DNA from: Phlebopus portentosus
Lineage: Eukaryota > Basidiomycota > Agaricomycetes > Boletales > Boletinellaceae
Assembly (NCBI GenBank): GCA_037892935.1
Contig: JAYXKI010000010.1
Span: 930,001 to 994,000, forward strand
Length of the DNA: 64,000 bases
Direction: 5' to 3'
Made by a program: the position numbers and the translations under genes. Below the pieces are notes generated by a model. That model saw nothing but the letters and a program-made list of their open reading frames with translations. It was not told where the DNA came from and did no database searches. Below, one piece after another: positions 1 to 12,241 of this stretch (its first letter is position 1; the number at the start of each line of letters is the position of its first letter).

Positions 1-14
1 CATCTACCTTCATC

Positions 15-2452
15 ATGTCCCAGCAAGACTTACAAGACGTTCAGCACGCGCCTGGAAACGATGACATTGAGTCGTGCGATGCTCCACCGACTCCACCGAG
101 CCCCGACGATCTAGACACAGGTGAGATACAGCGTATCAACCATTGTTCAACGTCCGACCGTTATCGACAATAACACGCGTCGTCCCAGACACCAAGGGAT
201 CCAGAAAGCGCGAACGTGAGGTCTCGCTTGAGCCAGCCACTCCGAAAGTGCGTAGCGACGTTTCCGCGCATGTTACTGAAATGGCTCATCGAACTTCTTT
301 TGCTTCCTCACCCTCACGCAGGCGGACGAGCCGGCTTCGGAGGACACGACAGAACGAAGAACGCCTGCGCCAAAGAAGAAGAATCGCATGGCACTAGATC
401 CGACGAAGGAGGAGGACGAGACTCCTCCGGAGTCACCAACGAAGGTCTCGGTGGATCTGTCAACCTCACCACCGTATGAGTCGAAGGTTCGACAAATCAG
501 TCGGAAGGTTCGTGGGATGAAGTGGGATGACAAGGAAAGACCAGCACCTGAATTCTCTCAGGATACACAAGAGAACATTGAAGAACCCGAGGCAAGCAAT
601 GAGAATGGCGATCTCCAACCTCCCGTAGAGATTTCACAAGATGAACGAATAGTGCCTGACGACAACGAGCGAGCTGCTTCTACGGAGCAACACGCTCCTC
701 TTGCCGATGATGAGCCTCGAACACCTGTAGATATCATACCGGACTCGTCAAAGGAAGCAGGACCACCTCCATCTACCACGCAAACCGTAGATTCTGATTC
801 CGATGAACAAGAGAAGGGGTTGAAGCGTAAGATGGGCGAGCGACAGACAAGCACCAGTCCCGAGGAGCAAACCGTTAAGGCTATGGCTGAGGCCTCAAAA
901 CGTTCTCGTGACGATAACGAAGAAGACGCAAATCCGCGCGAAAGGAAGAGGCCTACCCCACCTCCCGAGGAACGGGAGGAGCGCACCTCTGACAGGGGCT
1001 CGCAGAATGGCAGCCCTCCAGCGATGGCTGCTGAGCCTGTCGCACCTCAACCTAAAGTAGTATGTTACACCTTTTTCTTTACTACTTACACTGAATAAAT
1101 CTGTTTACTATACAGGGTGGATTCCTGGCTTATGCAGCTACATTTCACCGTTCGCACACGCCAAGGGGCCTTCTGTTTTCGGACAAAAGTCAACCCCATC
1201 TCCCAGCCCACTTGCTGGAACGAGCAACGGCTCTGCATCGAGCCTGTCTTCAGCTTTTGGAATAAAACCATCATCCCCCTTTGCAATTCCTAGCGGGAAT
1301 AAAGTAGGTTCCGCATCGAAGTCTGTCTTTGGTTCTCCGTCGGCGTTGTCATCAAGTAATACACATTCGCCGAATAACCTCTCGACTTCTCCAGCAGGCA
1401 CCAAACGATCTGGATTTGAAGCATTCGCAGCCGCATCTTCACCTTTTGCCGCTGCAGCACGATCCAAGTCACCAACCGGTGCTATCAGTTTAGCGCGAAG
1501 TAAAAGCCCAACACGACGAAGCGCGGCTAGCTCAATTAACGCCTTCAAGTCATATGCTGGTTCTGGAACTCAGAGCTTCTCCGCACCTTCACCACCTGTC
1601 AAGAAGCAGCGACATGACTCTGGTGATGATGCTGACGACGATAAAGCAAGTACAAGCAACGTGTTGAATGCTACCTCAAATGGTGCTAGTTCCGAGGAAA
1701 GTGAAGAGGAAGCCGACAAGCCGACATTTGCGGACCGACTTAGGGCAGAGCATAATACAGTGGAAAGCCACGACGGTAGTGAGGAAGATGAGAAGCCCAT
1801 CGCTACGGAGCAAGAAGGTACGTTCTGTCTGATTTTCTACTCAACCTCTCTGGTCCTGCTTATCTTCATTTTCATTGGATCAGTTCATACTGGCGAGGAA
1901 CAGGAAGACACGGTCTTCCAAGTGCGCGGCAAGCTCTATGCTCTGAGCGAACAGAACGCGTGGAAGGAGCGTGGAACGGGTCTCCTAAAACTTAATGTGC
2001 GAAAGTCAGACGGAGGCGGGGCAAGACTGGGTATGTTGGCTTCACGCTCCGAAGTATCCGCGGGGGTTATTTATCAAACACCATATCTTAGTCATGCGCA
2101 AAGAAGCTGTCTTCACGCTTCTGCTTAATGTCCCTCTCTTCAAGGGCATGCGGTGTAATCTGGCACAAGACCCGCGTTACGTGCGGTTTAGCTGCATAGA
2201 GACCGAGAAGACTGTCCATTATAATATACGGGTAAGTTAAATGTGCATTTTTGTGAAACAGATCTCATTCTTATACCTATACAGCTGTCCAATGCAAAAG
2301 TTGCAGGAGAACTGTTGGAAGAAATCAACGCGAATATACCAAGGCGACGAGCCGGACGACTCAGTCTGAATTTCTCAGTGCCTTTTGCGTTCGTCATACC
2401 TCTTCGTTCTTCTTTCGTTCGTTCTCCGTCTTCATCCTGCTTGGGCGCGTAA
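15..2452 (+). CDS. Ran-binding domain nuclear transport protein (Yrb2/Hba1/Nup50-like)
   Basis: Spliced gene in at least six exons. The first ATG opens a short exon that joins across an intron (121-190) to a lysine- and glutamate-rich disordered region. The middle part is Ser/Pro/Ala-rich with scattered FG dipeptides (VFGQ, AFGI, VFGS), as in nucleoporins. The C-terminal third, about 1880-2370, is a RanBP1-type domain: acidic lead-in, FQVRGKLYAL, WKERGTGLLKLN, then after an intron the VMRKEAVFTLLLNVPL segment, and a final helix. This order matches fungal Yrb2/Hba1 and Nup50, which bind Ran-GTP and aid exportin-dependent transport at the nuclear pore. Assignment between Yrb2 and Nup50 is not settled. 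The last ~25 residues after the domain are low-complexity and the 3' end is less certain. The gene converges on the neighbouring Vms1 gene. Confidence 0.8.
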
Positions 2453-2942
2453 AATACATAAACCGCCTTCGGCCAAATTCTTCAACCCATTTTCGTTCAG
2501 CCTGTTGTTCCTTCATATCCTTACCATCGCCATTCGGTGTGTATATATGTACTGGTAGTGGTACTGATCATTGCAATCTGCTAATTGTCTTGCTTTCTGT
2601 CCGGGATCATGTATTAGTCTAATAGAATGAATGGCGCACTTCTGTTTTGGAACTATCTGGTGCTTGGTGTGAAGAATGATTTTGGGTAGATAGGGACAAA
2701 CTCTACTGCTGCTTCATTACATCCGAGAGAACACAAACTACTGGACAAGCATTGACGTGAAGTCGTATTCGCATCCAGTCTGACCCAGTACTATTATCTC
2801 GGTGTGCAAAGTAGGGTAGGCATGTCCGAGCAGAGCGTCAAAACACCACGAGTGCAATTCCGTGAGTTCTACGACTACGTATAATCAAGCCCAGGATACA
2901 TTCCTAAGTCAAGAACTAAAATGGTTTTGCTATAAGTATCTA
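2453..2942. other. Convergent 3' intergenic region
   Basis: About 490 bp between the stop codons of two converging genes. It is AT-richer than the flanks and should hold both 3' UTRs and poly(A) sites. I see no ORF of note, RNA gene or repeat. Confidence 0.5.
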
Positions 2943-5172
2943 TTACGTTTTCTTCATCCGCGCCTCCGCCGCACGCGCTCGCCTCTCCCTTTCAATTCGA
3001 GCTCTCATCTCAGGAGTTAGACCCGCTAGTCCTTGTGTAGCCGTGGGTGCGCCACCCAATTTCTGCGGACCTGTCCTCATGCCCCCGTTCATTGGAGTAG
3101 GAGCAGGAGCCGGTGGAGGCTCATCGACTTTTTCCTGCTCCCGTTCGCGTTCTCGAGCCTCGCGGTCGCGGATCTTGTCCTTGAGACCTTTGCGACGTTC
3201 TTTCTTTTTATTGTCGCGCTCCGCTTCCTTCTCGGCACTCAAAACGCTTGGAATATGTGCTGCGCCGAGCCAATCCCATGAGTCTGGGCGCGCACCTGCA
3301 CTTCGTCGGAAAACGTCACGCACGGCACGGGTGCTGGCAACATCATAAGCAGTCCGGACTGAACCCGGAGCTCGAGTAACAGCACCCGGGTCTGGAGTAG
3401 CTGGTCGTGAATCCGACGCGCCATCGGCCTTAACAATGTCTTGGGGAGCATTAGAAGGAACCGGGACAGTCGGATCCGCGTTGAGGTCATCAAGTAACCA
3501 GGCAGTCACTTCCGCCTGGCCGGAGTTCGCAGTAACTTGAAGAAGCGTGCTTAGCTTTTCACCAGTCCACTCCGGAACTAGGGCATCAACGCCACCAAGT
3601 CCAGTACCCTCTCGTTCCCAGAATGATTTGGCAGCCTCTAGCCTGCCTCTTTTTACCATGTCAATGAGTCTGTTCCACTTATCACGGTGCACTTCCTCTT
3701 CCTTGCTAAGTTTCGGAGCAGGTGGTTTCTTCTCGGTGGGCTTGGCCTCTGGAGTTGGAGCGGGTTGAGGCTTCGGCTTCGGAAGCGACGCAAGAAAGGC
3801 TTCATCTTGTGCGTGGAGATCGTCCTCTGTGAAATGAGTGACCTTCACTCTCGTGAGCTCCATTAAACATCGCGAAAGCTCTGCTTGTGTCTTTGAGTAA
3901 AATTAGATTCATCGCTGATAAGTATATGAGTTCATAGAACTCACTGGTCTTCGCGTTGGAAAAGGGAACGTGCGCAATCGTTTGTCGCCTAGATGCACGA
4001 CTGAGATATGAACGCCATTTAACCAAAGTGATCTGCCTACCTTTCGCAATTATAGCTTCATCATAATCCACAAATATGCGCCTATTGGATGAGCTAGCTC
4101 GTAACCATATGCGTTCGCAAACGTTAATATCCTCAGCCCATTCCGAAAGGAGATTCCGAATATCCTGAGAGACGTTCGTTAGAAAGCAAAGTGAAAGAGG
4201 CTGAAGTGACTTACATCTCGTAATGCTTGCTCGCCATACCGACGGAGTGTTGCACCTGCACTTTTCGCATTTCCCTTCGCATTATCGTTCAAAGATTGTG
4301 AGCCTCCCTGTTTTCTGCGCGCTGAGAAATTCAGTAAGGCGACCATGGCTAGAAGTAATGATAAGAGAACATACTAGTATACCGATGGAATGTTTTATGG
4401 CGCAGAATCTCCATCTCCGGCACAGTTTTCTTCTGCTTTCCTTTCTGAAGTGTTTCCTCGTTCTCCCCGCTCGGTCGAGAAACTCGGACGACCAGTCCTG
4501 CGAAGTGGCCACCAGCCACCATGAACATCGCCCATTTTCTTCCTTCGGATAGCGGTGACTGCATCTCTCGCAGCTCGGATAACTGTGCATTTGGGGCAGA
4601 GCCCTGTGAGAAGATGGTCCTGTATATACCAATTTGCGTGGACGGAGGAGAGTGGAACCAAGTTAAAGCACTCTGTGGAATATTCATAACAGCAGTAGGA
4701 GACGGCGAACGCGACTTTAAGCGTGCCTTCGACAGAAGGGCTTGTACCGCGTCCGAGTCAGATGCATCTTCATCACTATCTGAGGATGATTCGGATCCAG
4801 AAAGCGAGTCTTCAAGACCTTTGTTTGCCAAGGAAATCAGTTTCGCCACAACCAGTCTTCAGAACTTATCAAACCTTCAAGCAATGAAGCAAATTCTGTT
4901 TCGGTTACGACTTTTCCATTTGATAGCTTGGCTTTTACGTTGTAACGATGCCAATCTGATCGGAAATGCGCCCTCTGGTCGTCTACGTTTGCGAAGGTGG
5001 CTCCTAGACAGACGTTGCATGATCTGGATCCTGAGGTAACATGTTCCGTTTCCGCTGAGTCCTCTGGTACATCCGGAGAAGGTGCTCTATCCTGAGATAA
5101 CAAAGTACGAGGTGTCAAAGTTCCAAGTAGCTCTGGAGGCAGAGAGAAGAGATGTAGCGTCGATCGAGACAT
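2943..5172 (-). CDS. VMS1: Vms1/ANKZF1 peptidyl-tRNA endonuclease of ribosome quality control
   Basis: Spliced minus-strand gene. The N-terminus carries a C2H2 finger of the Vms1 type (CNVCLG...HFRSDWHRYN). It is followed by the VLRF1 release-factor-like domain (WAMFMVAGGHFAGLVVRVSR). The catalytic loop is visible in the next exon as RRKQGGSQSLNDN, with GGSQ encoded at 4296-4307. Downstream come ankyrin-like helices (about 3300-3650), a charged coiled coil, and a C-terminal VCP-interacting motif fitting R-x5-AA-x2-R (RERRARAAEAR). In yeast and human, Vms1/ANKZF1 cleaves the CCA end of the tRNA on stalled 60S nascent chains and recruits Cdc48. All parts needed for that role are present. It diverges from phosphomannomutase with about 250 bp between start codons. 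Confidence 0.93.
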
Positions 5173-5420
5173 GAGTATATTTCAGAAGTGCACAAGAACT
5201 TGCTCGTAGAAAAGTAAGTTGTTGCTGTTGTCCTCGAGCGAGGCTGTCTATGCGACCTATAAGAATATTCTGCACAGCATACATGCAATATCGAGTCAAA
5301 GCTAAGTTCGGTTGCGGGGTCATGGCGATCACGTGGAATTGGTTTATTTTGGGATCGGCGTCCTGTTACCCGTGCCGTGGTGTGCTGCGCGTTACCATCA
5401 CTTACAGCTCAGCACAAACC

Positions 5421-6531
5421 ATGGTGTCTTCAGACTTTGCAGACCGAAAGCACAAAAAGCTGGTTCTTTTTGATGTAGACGACACACTTACTCCTGCGCG
5501 TCGCGTACGTGAAGGTATTACGGCGAGGCGTAGACATTACTGAACCTCGTGCGTTTCAGGCTGCATCCCCTGAGATGATCAATCTCTTGCGGGAGCTCCG
5601 CAGGGTGTTTGTAACTGGATTTGTCGGTGGATCTAATCTTTCAAAGATCCAAGAGCAACTTGGGGTGACTGGCAACAATGGTGTGTAATTATTAAGGAAT
5701 ATTCCCAAATGCGTAGTGTTTACGATGTAAGGTTGTCTACTCCTTAGTCGTTGACGACTTCGACTTTGCGTTCGCCGAAAATGGGTTGACTGCATACAGG
5801 CTAGGCCAAAAGCTACCCTCACAGTCCTTCATCAAGTTCATCGGGGAGGAGAAATATAAAACTCTGGTCAATTTTATATTGCACTATATCGCTGATATGG
5901 ACATTCCAATAAAACGGTAAGGGATGACCGGTTATATATTTCAGAGTCTTTTTGCTCATTTTCTCAGGGGCACATTCGTTGAGTTTCGTAACGGTATGAT
6001 TAATGTTAGTCCAATTGGGCGAAATGCAACGTACGTATCTAAGTATACCTCCTTGGCCCGCATGTTAACTAACTGAGTTTCTACAGTGTTGAGGAGCGCA
6101 ACGAGTTCTTGGAATATGACAAAGTCAGATAGTCTTGAGAATCTACAAATTGCTCATATTCGCTGAAGCGTTTTGTAGGAGCATAAAGTTCGGGCCGCAT
6201 TCGTAGACGTTCTACGTGAGAAATTCCCAGATTACGGCCTTACCTTTTCAATCGGTGGCCAAATCTCCTTTGACGTCTTTCCGCGGGGATGGGACAAGAC
6301 GTATTGCCTCGAACGTTTACGTGACGAAGGTTTTGAAGAAATTCATTTCTTCGGTGACAAGACATACAAGGTCTGCTTCTTCCATTTTTTAGATGAATTC
6401 ATTATTTCTTAGCATAGCCTCAGGGAGGGAACGACTACGAGATATTCACTGATTCGCGGACCATTGGACATTCGGTGACTGGCCCGGACGATACCATACG
6501 CATTTTGAATGAGCTATTTTTCAAGGAGTAG
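5421..6531 (+). CDS. SEC53: Phosphomannomutase
   Basis: Spliced gene of about seven exons encoding a eukaryotic HAD-family phosphomannomutase, which converts mannose-6-phosphate to mannose-1-phosphate in the cytosol for GDP-mannose synthesis and glycosylation. Recognisable blocks in order: motif [35 protein letters not shown]; the cap segment [56 protein letters not shown]; and the C-terminal [14 protein letters not shown]. Exon joins checked by eye keep frame. Motif I reads DVDDT where most homologues have DVDGT; the two catalytic aspartates remain. The name follows the yeast orthologue. Confidence 0.95.
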
Positions 6532-6921
6532 AAGGAGATTGAGAATTGTATCACGGTCTATAGCAACATGAAATATAGAGAGAAATGTAGAGAAGCTTGC
6601 TTTGAAGTGAAGTATTGGAATACGAATTCCTATTCCTGATCTGTCGGACCAAAAAATCTTTGATTTTTGCAGCATAAGCAGTGATCATAGATTTAATCGG
6701 CATCTCGAGCAAAGAAGAGGGTCAATTCGTATATTAAGAGTTAATCAGGTTTCTTCCAGAGCGGGATTCGAACCTGGGCAAGTGCTGTACAGCACAAACT
6801 GCCAAATCAGGATAACTTGTAATGATCTCATCTCCCGCAGCTTTTCAAGCCGCGTCCATCCAACGACGTCGAACAAGCAAACACCTCTGCCCGACACTCC
6901 CGCTTTTTTGACACAGACGCG
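6532..6921. other. Intergenic region, RPL30 promoter
   Basis: 390 bp between two genes on the same strand. It contains the 3' UTR of phosphomannomutase, a tRNA-like relic on the minus strand near 6751-6800, and the presumed RPL30 promoter with a pyrimidine-rich stretch before the ATG. Confidence 0.5.
6750..6800 (-). other. tRNA-like relic with a perfect B-box
   Basis: On the minus strand the sequence GGTTCGAATCC (6763-6773) matches the Pol III B-box/T-loop consensus exactly. It is preceded about 30 nt upstream by TGGCAG, which partly resembles an A-box. Between them is a 14-bp palindrome, GTGCTGTACAGCAC (6782-6795). A full cloverleaf cannot be formed: the T stem has mismatches, and I find no 5' partner for the apparent acceptor 3' side. 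I read it as a degraded tRNA or tRNA-derived fragment, not a functional tRNA. Confidence 0.25.
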
Positions 6922-7409
6922 ATGGCACCCTCCAAAAAGTCAAAGTCGGCAAAGTCGACCGAATCTATTTCCTCCCGTCTCGCGCTCGTCGTCAAGTCGG
7001 GCAAATACACGCTCGGCTACAAGTCTGCGTTGAAGCAGATGCGTTCTGGCAAAGGTGCGTCTGTTTCTTACGACTTCATCCCAGGGAGCTGGAGCGTGAG
7101 GCTGAGAAGGTTCCCTTACTGACACTGGGGATTTATAGCGAAACTCGTTTTGATCTCGGGTAACTGTCCACCGCTTCGCAAGTCCGAGCTGGAATACTAT
7201 GCCATGCTCTCGAAAACGACTGTGCACCACTTTGCGGGCACGAACGTCGCACTTGGTACTGCCGCTGGGAAGCTCTTCCGAGTCGGGTGCGTCCGATTTG
7301 GGCGTTACATGAATAATTAGTTTGCTGATGAGCTCCTTTCAGTGTAATGACTATCTCCGACCAGGGAGACAGTGACCTACTCACTATTGCTGAGGGCAAT
7401 GCCGCATAG
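6922..7409 (+). CDS. RPL30: 60S ribosomal protein L30 (eL30)
   Basis: Three exons. Intron 1 is 7055-7138 and falls after GSGKG-like residues (MRSGK); a second intron follows FRVG. The joined protein is about 110 residues, the usual size for eL30. It starts with a basic [12 protein letters not shown] tail, then [56 protein letters not shown], and ends [13 protein letters not shown]. This is the single-domain RNA-binding eL30 of the large subunit. In yeast eL30 autoregulates its own splicing by binding a kink-turn near the first intron; I cannot tell whether that holds here. Confidence 0.96.
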
Positions 7410-7653
7410 ACCCACTCCATGTCTCTGTATTTTGTCCATGCTTCTGCACATGATGATGACGATGCAAATGGTACGCAGAAAAATCCATTAATGCATCAAC
7501 CGTTCGGATAAGATCTTGGATATTGATCACTCGTCTCACATTGCAATGGGTTTCTTATCGAGCGTCTATTGCAAGATCAGATTCTGCAAATCGCAACCAC
7601 TGGCCACTACAACTTCGTTTTCATTCAAGCTCATTACTCTTTGTAAACGGTCT

Positions 7654-10002
7654 TTACTGGCTCGTATATTTCGAAACTCTCCTCCAGAACTCGCATCGCT
7701 TTAAAAGAGCTTTATCGGTCTTGAGTGCTTGAACAATGGCTTGTCCGGTTGTCGTGCTATTGAAGAGCATCTCATTTTCAGCATTGAATTGTGGCCAGTA
7801 CGGTGTGATCACCTCGTCCAAGGGGTTGACATTCGGATTGCGGGACTTAACAACACCCAAGAACGAGCCCGCAAATGATGCTATAAGTTGTGTATTCTGA
7901 ACTGGCGGTGGTCTGGATTGTTCTGTTAAAAATACTGAAAGGCTGAATTTAAAAGCTAAAGCCTACCTGTTACTCGGGAAATAGTACCCTATATCGCTGC
8001 CATGGTTTGCTGGGGGAACAGCAAATAGTCCCTATTGGTCCAATTAAGTCAATCTGGACCGACTAAGCGAGTCTCTATACCTTGAAAGAAGGTCCATGAA
8101 AGCCAGTAAGAAGTGTATATGTCGGGCAGATGAATATCGCTACTGAAGTGGTTAAAAGAAGGAAACAGACTTATGAAACATGTTCCATACATTCACCCAT
8201 GATTGCGATAGATTGATTGAACAGGTTATCCAGTCCTTCAACACCAGAGTAGCGCTCTACCGTGGCTCTTATATGTTCCTCTCCAAAGGCAGGGAACAGC
8301 TGCCCGACGTACTCCTCTAGCGTCATATTTGCCGTGAAGTTACTATTCACGAAGATTCGTCCTTCAAATGAATTGGTGACGGATAACAGCAAGTCCTGCA
8401 GGTTGAAGGCATTTTAGTGAAATACATCAGTGCAACTGTTTTCAGCGCCACTCTCACACCATTGAATCTGCCCCGGCTAATAATCTCTGTTGGCCGATCG
8501 ACGATGAATTCCCCGTCGACGACGGGAACGAAGGCGAATGTACCAAAGAAGGAGCTCTGGCAGATCGCAAGGTTTGCGGCTTCAAGCACGGCTGCATCGG
8601 TGCCGACGAGGCAGGAGAATGTATCGCTGGCGTTGGAACAGCTAGGAGCGGTCATTCAAACCAGATTTTTCTCGGACACTCTACAAACTTGATGGAGCGA
8701 CGTACCCTGCTTTCTCAATGACTTGGGAGTAAAGTTGCTAGAGGGTCTTACAGTGAGCTCAGCATAAAGATTAAAGCATCGAACACACCTCTGGAACAGC
8801 ATCGTCATAGTAATACTGAGACGGAAGGAACATCGAGCTTGTCATAGCTGCGTGAAATAGGGAAGGTTCTGTATTTCCACCATGTGCAATCATATGTTGC
8901 AAGACAGATCCAGCACCTAGATATCAGAGAGTTATTCTTATATAAATCACTGGTGCGTAACTAATTGGTTTCAATACCGGCAGATTCGCCCCATATCGTT
9001 ACTCTCGCGGGATCCCCTCCGAAGGACGATATCTAAGTCATTGATATATTCGAAGAGGATCGTTGCATACCAAGCATCGTTCACTTACGTGTTTTTGAAC
9101 CCATTTCAATGCAAATTCTTGATCAACTTGGAAATAAGGCAGACTCAATATGGTATCATAGACCGAGCCAGAGAAATTATGTACTTACGGAGCCCTGCAT
9201 TTAGCACGCCATGATTCTTGACCTCCTTGCTAGAAAGGAATCCTGTGTGATTCGTCATTAATGGGGGAAGATTTGCCACGTTGCTTGGGGTTGACCTACC
9301 AAATACGCCTAACCTATAGGCTATCTCAACGACCACTACGCCCCCATCGCCAGCTCTAATTAGATCTCCGCCATCCGTGACTGTAATCGATCCCGACACA
9401 TACCTGAGAGGGTCATTCAAGACAAGTCAAATTTCTGCTCTCGTTTCTTAAAAAAAATCACCTCCGACTTACCCTCCGCCATGTATAAAGATGATCACCG
9501 GCAATCTCGCACTTGGAATAACCGGTCCTGGGACGTAAACACTGTAAAAAGGCAGGAATGCTCGTAAAAGGTCACGAATGCTCAAAGCATTCATATTTTC
9601 ATACTTTGCGAAGAGGCAGTCCTCGATTTCATCATTCGTCGCTCGCCTGCTGAGTGGACTCGAAGCAGCTAGACCTTGAGCTCCTTGTGGGCATACTCTC
9701 CCCAGCTTCGTCGCGGATTGCACACCGGAAACAATTAACGGGTCTTGGGGAGCTTGAAAACGAAAATTTCCTATGCAAAGTGGCTAAGAGGGACTGACCG
9801 AAGCTCAGATGCGTTCAGAACTCATACCTGTCGGGGGATGAGCATAGCGTAAACCCAGAAACGATGTGATATTAGTTGTAGAGTTGAGAATTCCTTGATA
9901 CGATGCATATCCGAGGTCGATAACCTGAGGACTATCTGCACTAGTGGATCTCACCAGAAGTGAGAGGAGAGAAGTAAGACTGTAACTGAAGATTCGTCTC
10001 AT
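7654..10002 (-). CDS. Secreted type-B carboxylesterase/lipase
   Basis: Minus-strand gene with many short exons, about 550 residues once spliced. The ATG at 10002 opens a signal peptide (MRRIFSYSLTSLLSLLV), followed by the type-B esterase start (YQGILNSTTNITSFLGLRYA). The oxyanion-hole segment VIIFIHGGG and the nucleophile elbow GESAG (8976-8990, in FGGDPARVTIWGESAG) are both clear, and HMIAHGG follows as usual. C-terminal exons include ATVERYSGVEGLDNLFNQ and NPLDEVITPYWPQF. The family hydrolyses esters of lipids or plant-derived substrates; the substrate cannot be told from sequence. The acid and histidine of the triad lie in exons I did not fully join. Confidence 0.88.
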
Positions 10003-10691
10003 AGACACGAAATCAGGCTTGCCAGCAATCGGTGTAGCCGGAATTGAGGTTTTCTAGTACCCAAGGCAATAAAAGTGCACTGATTGACGTATTATGGATG
10101 ATCCGGCGCGCCGGCTTGCATGCTAAAAATAACTCTTCTGATCAAGTTGCGGAAGCTGCAGAGGTCCGAAAAATATCCATGAGAATTAAAATCTGCTCAT
10201 TTGATGGGAATTGACCTTGATGGGAACCACGAGGGCAAGGGAATCGTAGAAAACCAGGTTGCAAGTGTTCATGTGAACAACTCGCGGTCCGAAGCTCAAA
10301 AAGTCGGACACGCAACCGTTTGGCGTAATACGAATGTTCAAAAGCTCCCACAAAGCGTAGGACATCACTAAATGTGTATCAGGACGTGGAAGACTTTTCT
10401 CCTCGAGTTCCTAAGTTGTGATCCGAGTACACAAGCACCAGAATCAATTTGAAACCTTAGGGATGCCGGAGCGCTGACGACAGCACGGTAGACTGCTCTT
10501 GGTGGTCGTGGCTGAGAAAGCTGTAGCATTGCGTCGTCACTCCGACGGATCAGCCATGGTTCAAGCTATGCGTTGAATGTCCGACTACATCTCCGTAGCC
10601 TTTATAAATGTCTCCACAGAACATCCTGCTTCGGAATCATCTACTTTTCTCTCAGAATCATATACTTGATACTCACCAATCCCAAACGAAT
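10003..10691. other. Intergenic region with no recognised gene
   Basis: Holds the esterase promoter and the upstream part of the aldo-keto reductase relic. Short open frames on the minus strand (about 60-70 codons near 10140-10370) match nothing I recognise and lack supporting signals. Confidence 0.4.
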
Positions 10692-12241
10692 ATGAAGGCT
10701 ACTGCGAAATTTGGCCCTGGAGATAATGCCTCGGAAAAGTCGGCGTGAGCATAGTCTGGTATTAGTTATGCGATCCATATTATAAACAGTCATTGACTCC
10801 AGCATGGCATTATGCTGATGACGTGCGCTACGAGAACGATTGCGATCGTCCTCCGCTAACATCTTGACTGCTGAACAGTTGGGTTCCTTCTCCAGTCCCA
10901 GACGAACAAGTCTTTGACTGCCTCAAAGCGTCCTTGGATTCCGTGCCACCTGCTGCGAAGATGGTCTTGAACAGTGGTACGTCCAGCTTAGCATAGACAT
11001 ATTTGAGCGACGGGCTCAAGTTTCGTCCACAGCTGAATTCTATGGCATGAATCATTGCCGTGAAGGTGTGCAAAGGTTATACTGGATTAGCATTGCAATG
11101 AGAAAACTTCTCTCATCTAGGGAGGCACTGGACCTGAAGACCTAAGTCCTGATTCTTCGTAGGTCTATCCAACGATCCTGTTAGCGAAATAAATCCTGAT
11201 TCCTTCATGAAGTCCAGCAAACCTGAAGCGCAGCGTGGACAACGTCCTCGCAAAACTTCGCGGGACGAAGAAGCTTGACGTGTTCCATTGTGCACGTGTG
11301 GATAGAAAATATCCCATTAAAGAAACAATCAAGGTCCTGTCTAGTTTCGTCAATGAAGGCAAGTTCGATTATATCGGGTTGTCCAAAGCTAAAGCTCCTA
11401 CCGTGAGGCGCGCCAACGCTGTAAGCCTGCATCATATCACAAGAGAAATAACGCTAATGCAACGGAAGGTCCATCCGATCGCTCTTGTTGAAATTGAAAT
11501 TAGTCCCTGGTGCTACGATGGCCCAGTCAAAGAAGGTAGCTGCCATTTCGTACCCAAAGATATTTCCAGAGCTCTAATTCGCTTTAGTTATTGCCACCTG
11601 CCAGGAGCTGGGAGTTATCATACCCGCTTATTCGTAAACCTCGCGAAGTATGGCTTTAGAGTGGCCCATACTGACAAAAATGGTTGATAGGCCTCTTGGA
11701 CGAGGCTTCCGTCTGGGAAGTACAAAAGCATTAAGGATCTGGAAGGTCTGTACCTTTATCACCGTTATTTAAATCGCAGAGTTGAACCACCGATCTACAG
11801 AGGGTGACATTAGAAAGCACATGGAACGATTTCAAGAGGAGGTAAGAAATATCATTTACTTCTTCTTGAGCACTCAGCACGATTTGTTTGTCACGGTACC
11901 TAAAGAACAACATGACAATAGTTGAAGGAAATCAAATTATCGCAGTGTGAAAGGGTGTCACTCCAGCCCAGCTCTGCATTGCCTGGGCATCGTCTCTCAG
12001 TCCGCAAATCGTACCTATTCCGGGTTCTTCGTGAGTTCATCATCACAGATCATCTTTTCGTACAAGGACTGAACCCACCCTCACATCGGTTTTATAGTAC
12101 GAAGGAGAAAACTGTGCTGCTGCCGATATTCAGTTAACTGCAGACGATGTGGAAGCCGTAAAGAAAGTGCTGGGACAGAATCCAGTCAAAGGAAATAAAT
12201 ACGGACCCGGAAGCGACGAGGATTGGCATTTGTGTGGATGA
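10692..12241 (+). pseudogene. Aldo-keto reductase pseudogene (pyridoxal reductase-like)
   Basis: The exons of a fungal aldo-keto reductase can be followed from ATG 10692 to TGA 12241, but the frame is broken repeatedly. Visible pieces: GKVGHGIMLMT, then WVPSPVPDEQVFDCLKASLD and NSAEFYG, GGTGPEDLSPDSS, LKRSVDNVLAKL, PIKETIKVLSSFV, VHPIALVEIEISPW, ELGVIIPAYSPLGRGF, KYKSIKDLEEGDIRKHMERF, KGVTPAQLCIAW and PQIVPIPGSS, ending AAADIQLTADDVEAVKKVLG. Introns with GT-AG ends sit between most pieces. Frame breaks occur near 10727, 11706-11720, 11933-11951 and 12111-12116. About 25 residues expected between EFYG and GGTGPE are missing. Four breaks plus a deletion make this a decayed gene, not a sequencing slip. 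Confidence 0.82.

Noticed and set aside
10142..10368. Minus-strand open frames upstream of the esterase
   Set aside because: Short, overlapping in two frames, no family features or introns.
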